Source of the DNA: Armigeres subalbatus
Taxonomy: Eukaryota > Arthropoda > Insecta > Diptera > Culicidae
DNA: 64,000 bases
Assembly (NCBI RefSeq): GCF_024139115.2
Contig: NW_026943408.1
Location: forward strand, 62,001 to 126,000
Reading direction: 5' to 3'
A program made the translations under genes and the position numbers. Positions 12,655-23,399 of the stretch are shown in pieces (within the stretch, counting starts at the first letter, position 1; every line of letters starts with the position of its first letter). Below the pieces are notes generated by a model. The model had not been told where the DNA came from. It worked only from the letters and a program-made list of their open reading frames with translations, and searched no databases.

Positions 12655-14560
12655 TTCAGGAATTCCCCCAGAAGCACCTCAAGGAATTCCTCCGAATGTT
12701 CCTACAGGAATTCCTCCGAAAGTTCCTTCAGGAATTCCTATGGTAGTTCTCACGGGAATTTCTCAGGAATTTTCTTCAGGAATTCATTTGGAAGCTGTAA
12801 CAGGGATTCTCCTTCAAAAGTTCTTTAAGGAATTCCTCCAGAAGTTTCTCCAGAAATTCCTCCGAAAGCTCCTACAAAATTTCCCTAGGAAGTTCTTCAT
12901 AGACTTTTTCCGAAAGGTCCTCCAAAGAATTCTCCGGAGTTTCCTACTGCAATTTCTCTAGAAGTTCAATTGAAATTTCTACAGAAGTTTCACCAGGAAT
13001 TCCTCCAGAAGTTCCTCCGGGAATTCCTCCAGGAAATTCTCCGGAAGTTCCTCCAGGAGTTCCTCCGGAAATTCCTCCAGGAGTTCCTCCGGAAGTTACT
13101 ACGGAAGTTCCTTCGGAAGTTCCTCCAGGAATTCCTCCGGAAGCTCCTCCAGGAATTCCTCCGAAAGTTCCTTCAGGAATTCCTTCGGAAGTTCCTCCAG
13201 GAATTCCTTCGAAGTTTCTCCAGGAATTCCTCCGGAAGTTTCTCCAGGAATTCCTCCGGAAGTTCCTTCAGATATTTCTCCGGAAAAAGAAATTCCTCCG
13301 GAAAAGTTCCTTCAAGAATTCCTCCAGAAGTTTCTCCAGGATTTCCAGGAAGTCCTCTGGAAATTTCTCCAGAAATTCCTCCCGAAGTTCCTCTATGAAT
13401 TCCTCCGAATATTGCTCTAAGCATTCCTGCGGAAGTTCTTCCATGTATTCCTCCGGAAGTTTGTTCTGGAATTCTTGCCAAAATTTGGTTCTGGAGTTAC
13501 TCCTAACCTTTCTCCTGGAATTCCTGAGGAAGTTTCTTCCAGAGTTTCTCGTTTTTTTTTCTGGAGTTCTTCAGAAAGTTCCTATAGGAATTAATTTCTG
13601 AATATTTTCCGGATATTTCTCTTGCACTCCTCTGGAAGTTCCTTCTGGAGTTCTTTCGGAAGTTTCTTTTAGAATTATTTCGGAAGTTCCTCCTGGAATC
13701 CCTCCGGAAGCTCGTGACCCACAAAATCGAATATTTTTCCTAAATTCAATCACAAGTTCCTCCGGAAGTTCGTCCAGGAATTCCTCCGGAAGTTCCTCCA
13801 AGTTTCCTACAAAGATCCTACAAAGATTCCCTAGGAAGTTCGTCCAATATTTTCTCCAAAAGGTCCTCCAAGGAAATTCTCCGGAGTTTCCTACTGAAAT
13901 TTCTACAGAAGTTCCACAAGGGATTCCTCAGGAAGTTCCTCAATGATTTTTTCCGAAAGTTCCTCAAGGAATTCTTCGGAAAGTTCCTCAAGGAATTGCT
14001 CCGGGAGTTCCTCCAGGAATTGCTCCGGAAGTTCGTCAAGGAATTGCTCCGGAAGTTCCTCAAAGAATTCATCCGGAAGTTCCTCAAAAAATTACTCTGG
14101 AAGTTCTTCAAGGAATTCCTCTGGAAGTTCCTCCAGGAATTCCTCCGGAAGTTCCTCCAAGAATTCCTCCGGAAGTTTCTCAAGGAATTCCTCCGGAAGT
14201 TCCATCAGGAATTCCTCCGGATGTTCCTTCAGGAATTCCTCCAGAAGTTCTTCCAGGAATTCCTCAAGAAGTTCTTCCAGGTATTGCTAAGAATTTTCCT
14301 TTGACTTTTTCCGCATGTTCCTTTAGGTATACCTCTGGAAGTTACTGCAGGTATTCCTACAAAATTTTCTTCACAAATTTCACCGGCAAAGTTCCTCCCA
14401 AAGTTCCTGAGGAAGATGCTTCAGGAATTCTTCCTGGATTTCCTTCGGGAATTCTTCGTGAAGTTCCTTCGATAATTGATCGAGGATATCCTTCAAAAAC
14501 TTCCCAAGAAATTCCTGGAGGAGTTTCTTGAGAAGTTCCTGAAGGATCTTTCCGAGTAAT
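12655..14560 (+). repeat. Minisatellite array A, 12/24-bp unit, pyrimidine strand
   Basis: The plus strand is built of ggaattcctcca and ggaagttcctcc, 12-bp halves of a 24-bp unit, repeated with point changes over 1.9 kb. Because 12 is a multiple of three, all frames stay open for long distances and give peptides such as EFLRKFLQ (plus) or SSSRNSSG (plus, another frame). These ORFs (12563-12961, 12970-13398, 13943-14290 and others) are a by-product of the period and are not listed as genes. The same unit in opposite orientation fills 15703-17590, and a decayed patch lies at 46.56-47.06 kb. Confidence 0.9.
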
Positions 14561-14988
14561 TCTTGGTGAAACTTTGTCACCTCCCCCTTGAGGGGGGGGC
14601 CGCATGAGACGGAGACAAAAGTTCGAAAGAGGCGAAGATGGCACTGGTCCCCATTGCCCACGTACCCAGGACCGCCAACAATAGGTTCAAACTGTATAGT
14701 GGACCCATTAACAAAAAAAAATAACACTATTCGGAATCACCGTATCGAAGTAAAAACATAAATTTTACATGCAATAAAAATGTGTTTTAGTACTTACGCT
14801 TAATTTCCTTAACCTAAAGTTTAGTATGTGTGTGTGTCAGTGTAAAAATGTATCCCTCGGCGACTGCAAACCGTCATGTCTGTCCGGCCAGACCGGACAG
14901 GCCTCTGCCAGCGATCCAAGCCAGCCACTTCAATTCGCCGTCGTCTTGGGATGTTGCTCTCACAAGCCGCTACATAATTTTTGCAGCG
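14561..14988. other. Spacer between array A and the exon-like frame
   Basis: No array units remain after 14570. A run of ctcccccttgaggggggggc lies at 14581-14600. The open frame of the next feature extends upstream to 14830, but the stretch 14830-14986 could be intron, because a pyrimidine-rich tract and ag precede 14987. Confidence 0.4.
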
Positions 14989-15637
14989 ATGGTCGCGAAC
15001 CTCAAGCTAACTCCCGGTGGAACGGTTCTCGCTCCACGGCACGACTCAACGACGCTTGTGCAGTTATCTGATTCTACCCAAGAAGATCAGGAAGTTAACG
15101 ACATCAACAGCCACCTGCTACATGATCAGATAAGCAACCAGCAGCCGCAACATCCTCTGGTTCCGCTACACCCAATGAAGGAAGCCTTCGATTCCGAAGA
15201 CTTCGAGCAGGAAGAAGGTTCACCATGCTCAGCTGGCGGACTACACTTCAAAAATTCTCAATCCATGATAAACTTTACTCGAAATCGGTATCGGATGCAT
15301 AGCCAGTGCCTAGTAGATTCCGATCCCAGCTACAGTACCGGCACTTCGCCAGCCGAGACAAATATCTACATGCTGAAAAACAGTGTCGGAATCAATGCTA
15401 CACGGGGTGCGGTATGTGAGGCACTTAAGCGGCACCAACGGAGGCACTCGCTGCCTGATTTGAAAAAGTACAGCCTGAGAGTTAACCCGAAAACATTGTC
15501 TGGAGATAGGCAAGATCTGACGCTCGTTGAAACGAACGGAGATAGCAGCAGTGGGAGTAGTCCTTCCGAAGAAGAGGCCATCTCAGCGGCGACACATTTT
15601 CACAAGAAGCAAGAGCAAAAGACTGAAGAGCACTTAC
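14989..15637 (+). CDS. Exon-like open frame, function unknown
   Basis: An open frame runs from 14830 to 15759 (309 codons). The likely coding core starts at ATG 14989 (MVANLKLTPGGTV) just after a possible splice acceptor, tacataatttttgcag, ending at 14986. It may end at the donor-like gtaaga that begins at 15638. The peptide is non-repetitive and uses a balanced residue set, unlike the arrays around it. It has acidic and Gln-rich parts (STQEDQEVNDIN, DQISNQQPQ), a basic segment ALKRHQRRHSLPDLKKYSLR that resembles a phosphorylated or basic regulatory linker, and a Ser-rich acidic stretch GDSSSGSSPSEEE. I see no catalytic motif, signal peptide or membrane segment, and I do not recognise the family. 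The last 40 codons of the frame run into minisatellite units and are unlikely to be coding. It may be an internal or first coding exon of a host gene with large repeat-filled introns. Confidence 0.5.
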
Positions 15638-15702
15638 GTAAGAACATGGTTCTATTTCAGCAGATTCGTAGGAATCTCACTAACGTTGGAGGCCATAAAG
15701 CG

Positions 15703-17590
15703 TCATCCGGAAGGAACTTTCGGAAGAATTCCCGAAGGAACTTTTGGAAGAATTCCTGATGGAACTTTTAGAGGTAGTCCTGAAAGAACATAAAGAGGAA
15801 TTCCTAAAAGAGTTTCCGGAGGAATTTCTGAAGGAACTTCCAAAGGGAATTTCCGGAGGAATTCCTGTAGGAACTTTCGGATAAATTCCTGAAGGAACGT
15901 GTGAAGGAATTTATGGAGGATCTTCTGTTTATGTTTCTGAAAGAACTTTCGAAGAAACTTTGAAAAAACTTCTGGAGGAATTTTTGAGGGAATTTTCGAA
16001 TAAATTCCTGAAGGAATTCCCGGAGAAATTGCACGAGCAATCCCTGGTAGACCTTCTAGATAAATTCTTGAAACAGCCTTCGGAGTTATTCCCAATGGAA
16101 CTTCCTGATAGATCTTCGCGAAGAATTGCGGAATGATCGTCCGGAGGAATTCATGAAGGAACATCCAGTGCAGTTTTTGAAAGAACTTCCGGAGGACTTT
16201 CTGAAAGAACTCCTGGAGGAATTTTCGAAGGAACTTCTCAAGGAATTCCTGAAGAAACTTCTGGAGAAATTCCTGTAGGATTTCTTGAAGAAACTTCCGG
16301 AGGAATTCTTTATTGAACGAACTGTCGCGAATTCTGTCGCGAAAGAAACTTTGGGAGTAATTCCTGGAAGAACTTTTGGATGTATTCCTGGATGAATTTT
16401 TGGGGTGGGTTTCCGATCGGAGACGATGATTCTGTTTTCTCACCAAAAATGGTTCCGGAATTTCTATAAAATTTCCTAAAGAAATTTCCCTAAAAATTCA
16501 TCCGGTTTTTTTCTCTGAAAAATTTCTTCACGAATTCTTCCGGAAATTTTTTTTTCGAAAACTCCTTTGAAAATTTCTTCAAAATTCCTTCTGGAAATAC
16601 CTCTAGAAATTGTATAAGAAATTCTGCTCGATACAAATCTGGCATAAACCAGTCATGTTCATTCAAGTCCGTAGTAGACCGCCGATGATTTTCTCATGCC
16701 ACTGTTCCTGGTAGAATTTTCCAAGGAATTCCAGGAGGAATTCTAGAAGCAACTTCCTGGAGGACTGCTTGGAACAACTTTCGGAGGAATTCCTGGATGA
16801 ATTTCTGGTTGAATTCCAGATGGAACTTCCGAAGGAATTCCAGAATAAACTTCCGGAGGGGTTCCAGGAGGATTCTCCGAAATAATTCTAAAAGCAACTT
16901 CCGAAAGAACTCCAGAAGGAACTTCCAGAGGAATGCAAGAGAAATATCCGTAAAATATTCAGAAGAAACTTCCAGAAAATTCCGGAAGAAATTTCAGAAG
17001 GATCAGAAGGGTAATTCCTGTATGAACTTTCTGAAGAATTCCAGAAAAAAACCCCGAGAAACTCCGGAAGAAACTTTCACAGGAATTCCAGGAGAAAGGT
17101 AAGGAGTAACTCCAGAAGCAAATTCTGGCAAGAATTCCAGAACGAACTTCCGGAGGAATACATGGAAGAACTTCCGCAATAGAGCAATATTGGGAGGAAT
17201 TCCTAGAGGAACTTCAAAAGGAATTTCAAGAGAAATTTCCTGGAGGAATTCTTGAAGGAACTTCTGGAGGAATTCCTGAAGGAACTTTCGGAGAAATTCT
17301 TGTAGGAACTTCCGGAGGATTTTCAGAAGAATTTTCCAGTGGACTTCCTGGAGGATCTTCCGGAGGAATTCCTGGAGGAAAGTCCGAAGGAATCCCTGGC
17401 GCTGGCGGACTTTCCGGAGGTATTCTTGGAGGATCTTCCGGAGGAATTCGTGGAGGAGTTTCCGGAGGAATTCCTGGAGTAACTTCCGGAAAAAATCCTG
17501 GAGGAATTCCCGAAGGAATTCTTGGAGGAATTACTGAATGAATTTTCAGATGATATCGCGGAGAAATTCCCGGATGAATTGCTGGGGAAG
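15703..17590 (-). repeat. Minisatellite array B, inverted relative to array A
   Basis: The plus strand shows ggaggaattcctgaaggaac and ggaacttccggaggaatt, the reverse complement of the unit in array A. The units are less pure between 16440 and 16690. Long minus-strand frames (15703-16446, 247 codons of [14 protein letters not shown] repeats; 17226-17600, [16 protein letters not shown] repeats) again follow from the 12-bp period. Arrays A and B form an inverted pair with ~1.1 kb between them. Confidence 0.9.
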
Positions 17591-17591
17591 T

Positions 17592-18095
17592 TTCTCCTCG
17601 TTCTGCTCTGTCCCCGCTGCTATAGTAGATGTGATTCTTGAATGAAGTGTTCGCTATGGGATTCACATCCCGCAATTCGCTTTCGCCAGTTCTGGGCCAC
17701 CGTATTTCCTGGATTGCTGTCATACTCATCACGACGACCTTCTGCAGCTTGCGAGCAAGGAGCCCAACACGTTCCAAGAGCCGACTTTTCAATCGTTGTC
17801 TTTTATTCGTTGCCGGGTCTGTTGCCGTTGAATCAATCCGTTTGCTCTACTTTTGCCTTTCTAAGTAACTGTAGAATCTTTTGTAGGCTATCTTACCAGA
17901 GTTGCGCCACCTACATCGCGTTGAAGGAGCTGCCTTCTCGATGCTGACACGATGCAGACATGACATGTTTGTTGAGTCCCTTGTAGGTACTCGGACGATG
18001 ATCAGCCGTCTCTAACATGGGGAACAGACGTTTGATCAGATTTGCACCTCCGGAGATGAGCATACGACCACAGTTCGCACCGGGGTTGGTTTTTA
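17592..18095 (-). pseudogene. RTE-type LINE, 5' end and start of endonuclease
   Basis: On the minus strand, 17792-17595 encodes MTAIQEIRWPRTGE and HIYYSSGDRAERGE, which match AIQEVRWPRSRE and YNIYHSGDGKAEHG in the RTE copy at 60.7 kb. The 5' untranslated part upstream also matches that copy: both contain a gcgatgtaggt segment, aaaag-rich sequence and agacccggcaacga or gacccggcaacga before the start. The endonuclease breaks off within ~70 residues and runs directly into array B, so this is a 3'-truncated fragment. RTE endonucleases of the EEP fold nick target DNA for reverse transcription. Confidence 0.8.
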
Positions 18096-18114
18096 TCATT
18101 CATAACTTCATATA

Positions 18115-18411
18115 TGTTTGGGGCCCTCCTTAGCCGTGCGGTAAGACGCGCGGCTACAAAGCAAGACCATGCTGAAGGTGGCTGGGTTCGATTCCCGGTG
18201 CCGGTCTAGGCAATTTTCGGATTGGAAATTGTCTCGACTTCCCTGGGCATAAAAGTATCATCGTGCTAGCCTCATGATATACGAATGCAAAAATGGTAAC
18301 CTGGCTTAGAAACCTGGCAGTTAATAACTGTGGAAGTGCTTAATGAACACTAAACTGCGAGGCGGCTCTGTCCCAGTGTGGGGATGTAATGACAATAAGA
18401 AGAAGAAGAAG
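18115..18411 (+). mobile_element. tRNA-derived SINE, Feilai-like, copy 1
   Basis: The head tagccgtgcggtaagacgcg (box A type) and ggttcgattcc (box B) give an internal RNA polymerase III promoter of tRNA origin. A ~200-bp unrelated body follows, and the 3' end is (GAA)n. The 11-bp direct repeat aacttcatata at 18104-18114 and 18412-18422 is the target duplication. SINEs do not encode protein and borrow LINE enzymes. The name Feilai-like rests on memory of the mosquito family and should be checked. Confidence 0.9.
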
Positions 18412-19073
18412 AACTTCATATAAGCATATTATATAGGCCGACAGCAAATAAATTTCCATTTTATCCCCCAGATTATAATAATAGCAACTTTGTTTTTAAT
18501 CGTACATTTAAAGGAACTAAAGATTGGAATACAGGTAAAAAGAACAACATTATTGAAATGCTCCATAACAAGAATGCTTGATTTTTTTTTTTAAATAAGT
18601 TTAGTTTGGCGACCCTACAAAGCAAGACCATGCTGAAGGTGGCTGGGTTCGATTCCCGGTGCCGGTCTAGGCAATTTTCGGATTGGAAATTGTCTCGACT
18701 TCCCTGGGCATAAAAGTATCATCGTGCTAGCCTCATGATATACGAATGCAAAAATGGTAACCTGGCTTAGAAACCTGGCAGTTAATAACTGTGGAAGTGC
18801 TTAATGAACACTAAACTGCGAGGCGGCTCTGTCCCAGTGTGGGGATGTAATGACAATAAGAAGAAGAAGAAGAACTTCATATAAGCATATTATATAGGCC
18901 GACAGCAAATAAATTTCCATTTTATCCCCCAGATTATAATAATAGCAACTTTGTTTTTAATCGTACATTTAAAGGAACTAAAGATTGGAATACAGGTAAA
19001 AAGAACAACATTATTGAAATGCTCCATAACAAGAATGCTTGATTTTTTTTTTTAAATAAGTTTAGTTTGGCGA
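18154..19073 (+). repeat. Exact tandem duplication of 459 bp
   Basis: The block 18154-18612 is repeated at 18615-19073 with a 461-bp offset, and I find no difference, including the 11-T run near its end. The block starts inside the SINE (ctacaaagcaag) and ends at agtttagtttggcga. The second copy therefore holds a SINE lacking its first ~40 bp (18615-18872). It is either a very recent duplication or an assembly artefact. Confidence 0.9.
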
Positions 19074-19109
19074 AATTGAACATAAATCTTAATGGATTAT
19101 TACCTCCAG

Positions 19110-19465
19110 AAAATACTTTGACTATGGATTCTGTTCAGAATACCATTCGAATTTTTTTCAGAATCGCAAACAGATTCTGTTCAGAACCTTCAAACGGATT
19201 CAGTTCAGAATCCCAAACAGATTATGTTCAGAATCTCAAACAGAATCCTAAACGGACGCTATTCAAAATTTCAAACGAATTCCGAAAGGATTCTTCTCCG
19301 AATCTTGACTGGATTTCTGTTCAGAATCACGAACGAGTTCTTTTCAGAATCTCAATTGGATTCTGTTAAGAGTCCCAAACGGATTCTGTTCAGAATTCCA
19401 GACGGATTCCCGAGTGGATGCTTCTCAGAATCCCAATAGGGTTTTTATCAGAACCCCTCCGTTAT
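19110..19465 (+). repeat. Degenerate GATTCTGTTCAGAATC repeat
   Basis: The motif cagattctgttcagaat followed by cccaaacg or tcaaacg recurs about a dozen times at ~22-25 bp spacing with many changes. The motif contains a small palindrome, attctgttcagaat. The 100-codon ORF through it is an effect of the repeat. Confidence 0.8.
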
Positions 19466-19591
19466 TTGCTATGATAGGTTATAGTGAACAATAAACTTCG
19501 AGCATAAAAAATATAAGATCGAAATTACAGAATCGGTGATGCTGTGAAGGATGAAAGGTGCTATGATAAAGAAGATTTATGAAGAAAAATG

Positions 19592-19730
19592 CTATGATTT
19601 ACAAATGCAAAAGTGGTTACTTGGCTTGGAAACCACGAAGTTAATAACTGTTGAAGAGCTTAATGAACACTAAGCTGCGAGGCGGCAATGTTCCATCTTG
19701 GGGATACAATACCAATAAAGAACGAAGAAG
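19592..19730 (+). mobile_element. SINE fragment, 3' half, diverged
   Basis: ctatgatttacaaatgcaaa through gcttaatgaacactaagctg and gcgaggcggc to a gaacgaagaag tail matches the SINE body with clear divergence. The tRNA-like head is absent. It is older than the copies at 18.1 and 22.0 kb. Confidence 0.8.
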
Positions 19731-19755
19731 ATTCAATAACTACTGATAAACAAAT

Positions 19756-19812
19756 GTTTTAAAAATACTGCGGCCCGCTTCATCAGCACAAAATTTTTGT
19801 GTGGTCCATGAT
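19756..19812. mobile_element. hAT-type end fragment
   Basis: aatactgcggcccgcttcat followed by a tggtccatgatgctattt-like segment parallels 31573-31654, which ends in the hAT-like terminus ggggaccactg. Only the subterminal part is kept. Confidence 0.5.
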
Positions 19813-19906
19813 GCTATTTATAAATCGTTTGTAAAAGCTGTAAGGTGAGCAATTATGTACTGCTTTAATCGTAAGCTGAACTTTGGCAACGAGTACTATT
19901 AGGACA

Positions 19907-19961
19907 TATAGCGACACGATTAACCAAAGCGATTTTAGCTTTGGTTAATCGTGTCGCTATA
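19907..19961. repeat. Perfect 24-bp hairpin with 7-nt loop
   Basis: The arm at 19907-19930 (tatagcgacacgattaacca plus aagc) is the exact reverse complement of 19938-19961; the loop is gatttta. A perfect stem of this length is unexpected by chance. No terminal-repeat element or tail is visible around it. Confidence 0.9.
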
Positions 19962-20796
19962 CTAATGAAAGTTGTAAATTTTAGATGAAAGAAAGCTAAA
20001 ATAATGTGATTAATATCCGTTTATCCAATGTGCGAAAACAAGTCTATTCAGAAAACTACTTTATTGGACATAATTAGAGTACCTTCATATGGTTTGATGC
20101 GAGATTAGTCTTTTCGGGCGACTGCCATTCGGGTGTTTGGTATGGAATTCGTTGCAGCATATTCTCCATAAGAGTGACCACTGAGGATTCGCACGGTGGT
20201 AATACTTACAATGCAATTCAAAAGAGGGAAAAGTGCGCTGGTAGCCCACAAATGGCGCCAAGGAACAAGCGATGGCTTTATGCAGCGCTGGTACGATTTG
20301 ACCAGAAGCGTTGATACACAGGTCAAGTCGTACTAACAATACCAGTGGGGTGTAAAACATTTCAATTAGCCAGAAAGCGATAAGTTCTCTACTGTAATTT
20401 AAAAGAGATAATAAAATCAAAAGTTTCGGAACCGTTCATTGTACATAGATAATTATAATTATTACAAACTTTCAGGAATCTGAAAATTCTTATCTCGAAA
20501 TTCATCGAACAACGATTTAAACATCAAAGGGATTCACTAGGCATTCTAAAAATGCTTTAATGAGCTTCCTTAAATTTTCTAGTAATAAACACTAATATTT
20601 TGAAAAAAAAAAAAAGCGTTCATGAACTCGTGAACTGGCAAGATCACGGTATATTTTGAGCCACAATTTCGGGAATAACAGTCACATTTTCTGAAACGTT
20701 CTGGAAAACGTGATTGTTTTCCCGAGGTTATTACTTAAATCACGGTGTATTTTTGCTGGTTCACGAATTTGGGAACGCTTGTTTTTGCGTGAAGTT

Positions 20797-20980
20797 CTGT
20801 TTCTTCTTCTTCTTATTGGCATTACACCCCCCACACTGGGACAGAGCCGCCTTGTAGCTTAGTGTTCATTAAGCACTTCCACAGTTATCAATTGCGAGGT
20901 TTCTAAACCAGTTTACCATTCGTATATCATGAGGCTAGCACGATGATACTTTTATCCATGGTCTTGCTTTGGAGGGCCCC
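20797..20980 (-). mobile_element. tRNA-derived SINE, internally deleted
   Basis: The minus strand carries the 5' tip (gggccctcc, aaagcaagaccatg) joined directly to the body (ggataaaagtatcatcgtgc) and the (GAA)n tail; box B and ~60 bp around it are missing. The flanks tttgcgtgaagtt (20784-20796) and tttgcgtgaggtt (20981-20993) form a 13-bp target duplication with one mismatch, so both ends are genuine. Confidence 0.85.
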
Positions 20981-21232
20981 TTTGCGTGAGGTTGTGGAGT
21001 TTTGAGGACACATGACCGACACATCGGTGCAGCTCCTTAGTGAGTAATTCCATGCAAGATACTGATCCGAAGAAGATGATAGAGGTCACCACGCTAGGCC
21101 TAAATGGTGAGGATCACTATATTTACAAGATCGGGTAACGTGTCCATGCCCAGGAGACCACAACATAGAGCTGGACATTAACGACTAGATTGCAAACCAT
21201 CGAAGAACTTGTTCTAAAGATAAAAGAAGGCT

Positions 21233-21853
21233 GTGACGTGCCAAAACAGATTAGGAAAGACTCGAGAGACGGCGGATCTTCATAGACGCTGCAGCAAGCT
21301 GAACTATGAAATTCTTGGATGCATTGTGCAGGCTGGTGTAAGATACCCCTTGGGGGATGCCGACTGGGTAGTTATGGCTAGGACTAAATGCACAACCCAT
21401 GAGAATACCCCGGAGTTGTTGGCCAGGATAGTGGATGGTTTGTTTCCGACACACTGCGTGTCGATCTGGCCTCCTACATCGTACGAGTTCGACGATGTAG
21501 CACCGCTAGTGACAGATGATGAGGCCATTCTTGATAACATTTATCATTATACTACCCAAGCCACTCCAAGGTGGACGTTCAAAACGTCGGCTCCAGGGGC
21601 ATGTTCACCTCAATTCGGGAGATTTGTGCCATCAAAGGTGGACGTTAGGCAAATAACAGCGATTTTAACCCTTTTGTTACCAACAAATAAAACACCCTTA
21701 CGTTACCGACAGGGTACACGGGTCAAAAATGATCATAACATTGCCAGTTTCTTAGCGATTTTGATGATCTTGGTCGCTATGGATTCAGGATACATGATAC
21801 ATGGAACCGATTCGGATAACCTGATTACCAGAATTCTGGATTTACTGGGCTAA
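21233..21853 (+). pseudogene. LINE ORF2 linker remnant
   Basis: The 206-codon frame has LGDADWVVMARTKCT and ELLARIVDGLFPTHCVSIWPP, then VAPLVTDDEAILD. In LOA/Jockey/R1-type ORF2 proteins a segment of this kind (a GLFP and WPP phrase, then VTxEE) lies between endonuclease and RT. Neither the endonuclease nor the RT core is present. The last ~70 codons do not fit this family and are probably unrelated. Assignment is by motif memory and is tentative. Confidence 0.45.
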
Positions 21854-21963
21854 GTCCCAAAATTGGTGTAAATTGAAGATATGGTCAACCAAATAAAAAT
21901 TTCTTGCGTCATGACTGATGAACTTCGTTGGAAATTAAAAGAATATAACTTAAATTCGTAGGC

Positions 21964-22245
21964 GGGCCCTCCTTAGCCGTGCGGTAAGACGCGCGGCTAC
22001 AAAGCAAGACCATGCTGAGGGTGGCTGGGTTCGATTCCCGGTGCCGGTCTAGGCAATTTTTGGATTGGAAATTGTCTCGACTTCCCTGGGCATAAAGGTA
22101 ACATCATGTTAGCCTCATGATATACAAATGCAAAAATTGGCTTAGGAACCTCGCAGTTAATAACTGTGGAAGTGCCTAAGTGAACACTAAGCTGTGAGGC
22201 GGCTCTGTCCCAGTGTGAGAATGTAATGCCAATAAGAAGAAGAAA
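21964..22245 (+). mobile_element. tRNA-derived SINE, full length
   Basis: gggccctccttagccgtgcg opens the copy, ggttcgattcc is box B, and aataagaagaagaaa closes it. It differs from the 18.1 kb copy by scattered substitutions and a 9-bp loss near 22136. I could not see a convincing target duplication. Confidence 0.9.
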
Positions 22246-22259
22246 TTAACTGCGTTACA

Positions 22260-22560
22260 GGACCATCTTATGATTTGATCCCGGAACGGTTATTCCGGAA
22301 ACCGGTTCCCGTGGGGCCTTAAGTGGCCACAAACTCATTCTGAAGAAACCCTGGCGATATGAGTATCAACATTCATGAAATCGTTCCGGAAGCATGAACT
22401 GATGAGTAATTAGACCATTCGATGGTGTGACAACGAACTGGTCATTCTTAAACAAGTTCCGTGGTGCGTAATGGGGACCCTCATTTGGAAGAAACCATGA
22501 TAATATTAATTTACTCCAGTGACTTTACATGGCAACTGGAACTTGACTTGATTTTCGACA
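22260..22560 (-). repeat. Inverted copy of a ~180-bp repeat
   Basis: The phrases gtggccacaaactcattctg, gaagaaaccctggc and gagtatcaacattc are the reverse complement of the unit found at 23.40-23.82 kb. A second, weaker unit follows (cctcatttggaagaaacc at about 22480). Confidence 0.75.
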
Positions 22561-22809
22561 ATTCCATTAGTATACCCATTTCGATGACAAAGCTTCTTGA
22601 AGGCCCGTCAGCTTATAAAAGCATGCTTCCGGAATAATTTATAAATTTTGATACTTATCCAGTTTTCCCCAGCGATAACGACTACCAAGTTTCAAATGAC
22701 GTTCCTCTGGAGGTCAGCCGCATCCACTGTTTTGAGCATTCTAAGCAATGTGGTAAATAAGAAGCTGTGGATGCAATAGATTCACACTTTTCTATTTGCT
22801 GCACTGCTT

Positions 22810-23390
22810 AGATGGCTCCTTCTCACTTCTTTCTTCTTCCTTTTCCTTTTTTCCTTTTCCTTCCAGCTTCTTCCTTCTTCTCCCGTTAAACTTCTCCCTA
22901 TTCACTTCTCTCTTCTCGCATATCACTTCTCACTCTTCATTTCTCCCTTCTTACTTCTCCCTTCTCATTTCAAACTTTTCACTTCTCTCTTCTCATTTAT
23001 AGCATTTCACTTCTAACTTTTCTCTTTCCACTTTTTAGTTTTTACTTCTCACTACCCTCTTCACACTATTCACTCCTAACTTGTCATTCGACCCAATGGT
23101 CATTTGGCCTAATGACCCAGCATAGGTCCCACCTTCTTCTCCCTACTTACTTCTCACTTCTCGCATATCACTTCTCACTTCTTACTTCTCCCTTCTCATT
23201 TCTCACTTTTCACTTCTCTCTTCTCATTTCTATCATTTCACTTTTCACTTTTCTCTTTCCACTTTTTACTTTTCACTTCTCACTGCTCACTTCACACTAT
23301 TCACTCCTAACTTGTCATTCAACCTAATGACCGTTAGGCCTAATGGCCATTCGGCCTAATGACCCAGCATCGGTCCCACCTTCCTGGAGA
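22810..23390. repeat. CTTCTCACTTCTC pyrimidine array with palindromic borders
   Basis: The array is the complement of the GAGAAGTGA type. It has two blocks (22810-23075 and 23125-23310), each closed by a border rich in near-palindromes: cattcgacccaatggtcatt and ggcctaatggccattcggcc, then gacccagca and ggtcccacctt. The border recurrence after each block suggests that array and border form one composite unit that was duplicated. ORFs at 22796-23002 and 23112-23327 are low-complexity. Confidence 0.85.
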
Positions 23391-23399
23391 CATATATTT

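Noticed and set aside
12970..13398. Long open frame of [12 protein letters not shown] repeats, with similar frames at 13996-14304 and 15703-16446
   Set aside because: The 12-bp unit keeps several frames open on both strands; the peptides follow directly from the repeat and show no selection or domain.
15636..15662. Tiny intron between gtaaga and ttcag
   Set aside because: The ~23-bp distance is far below any functional intron length.
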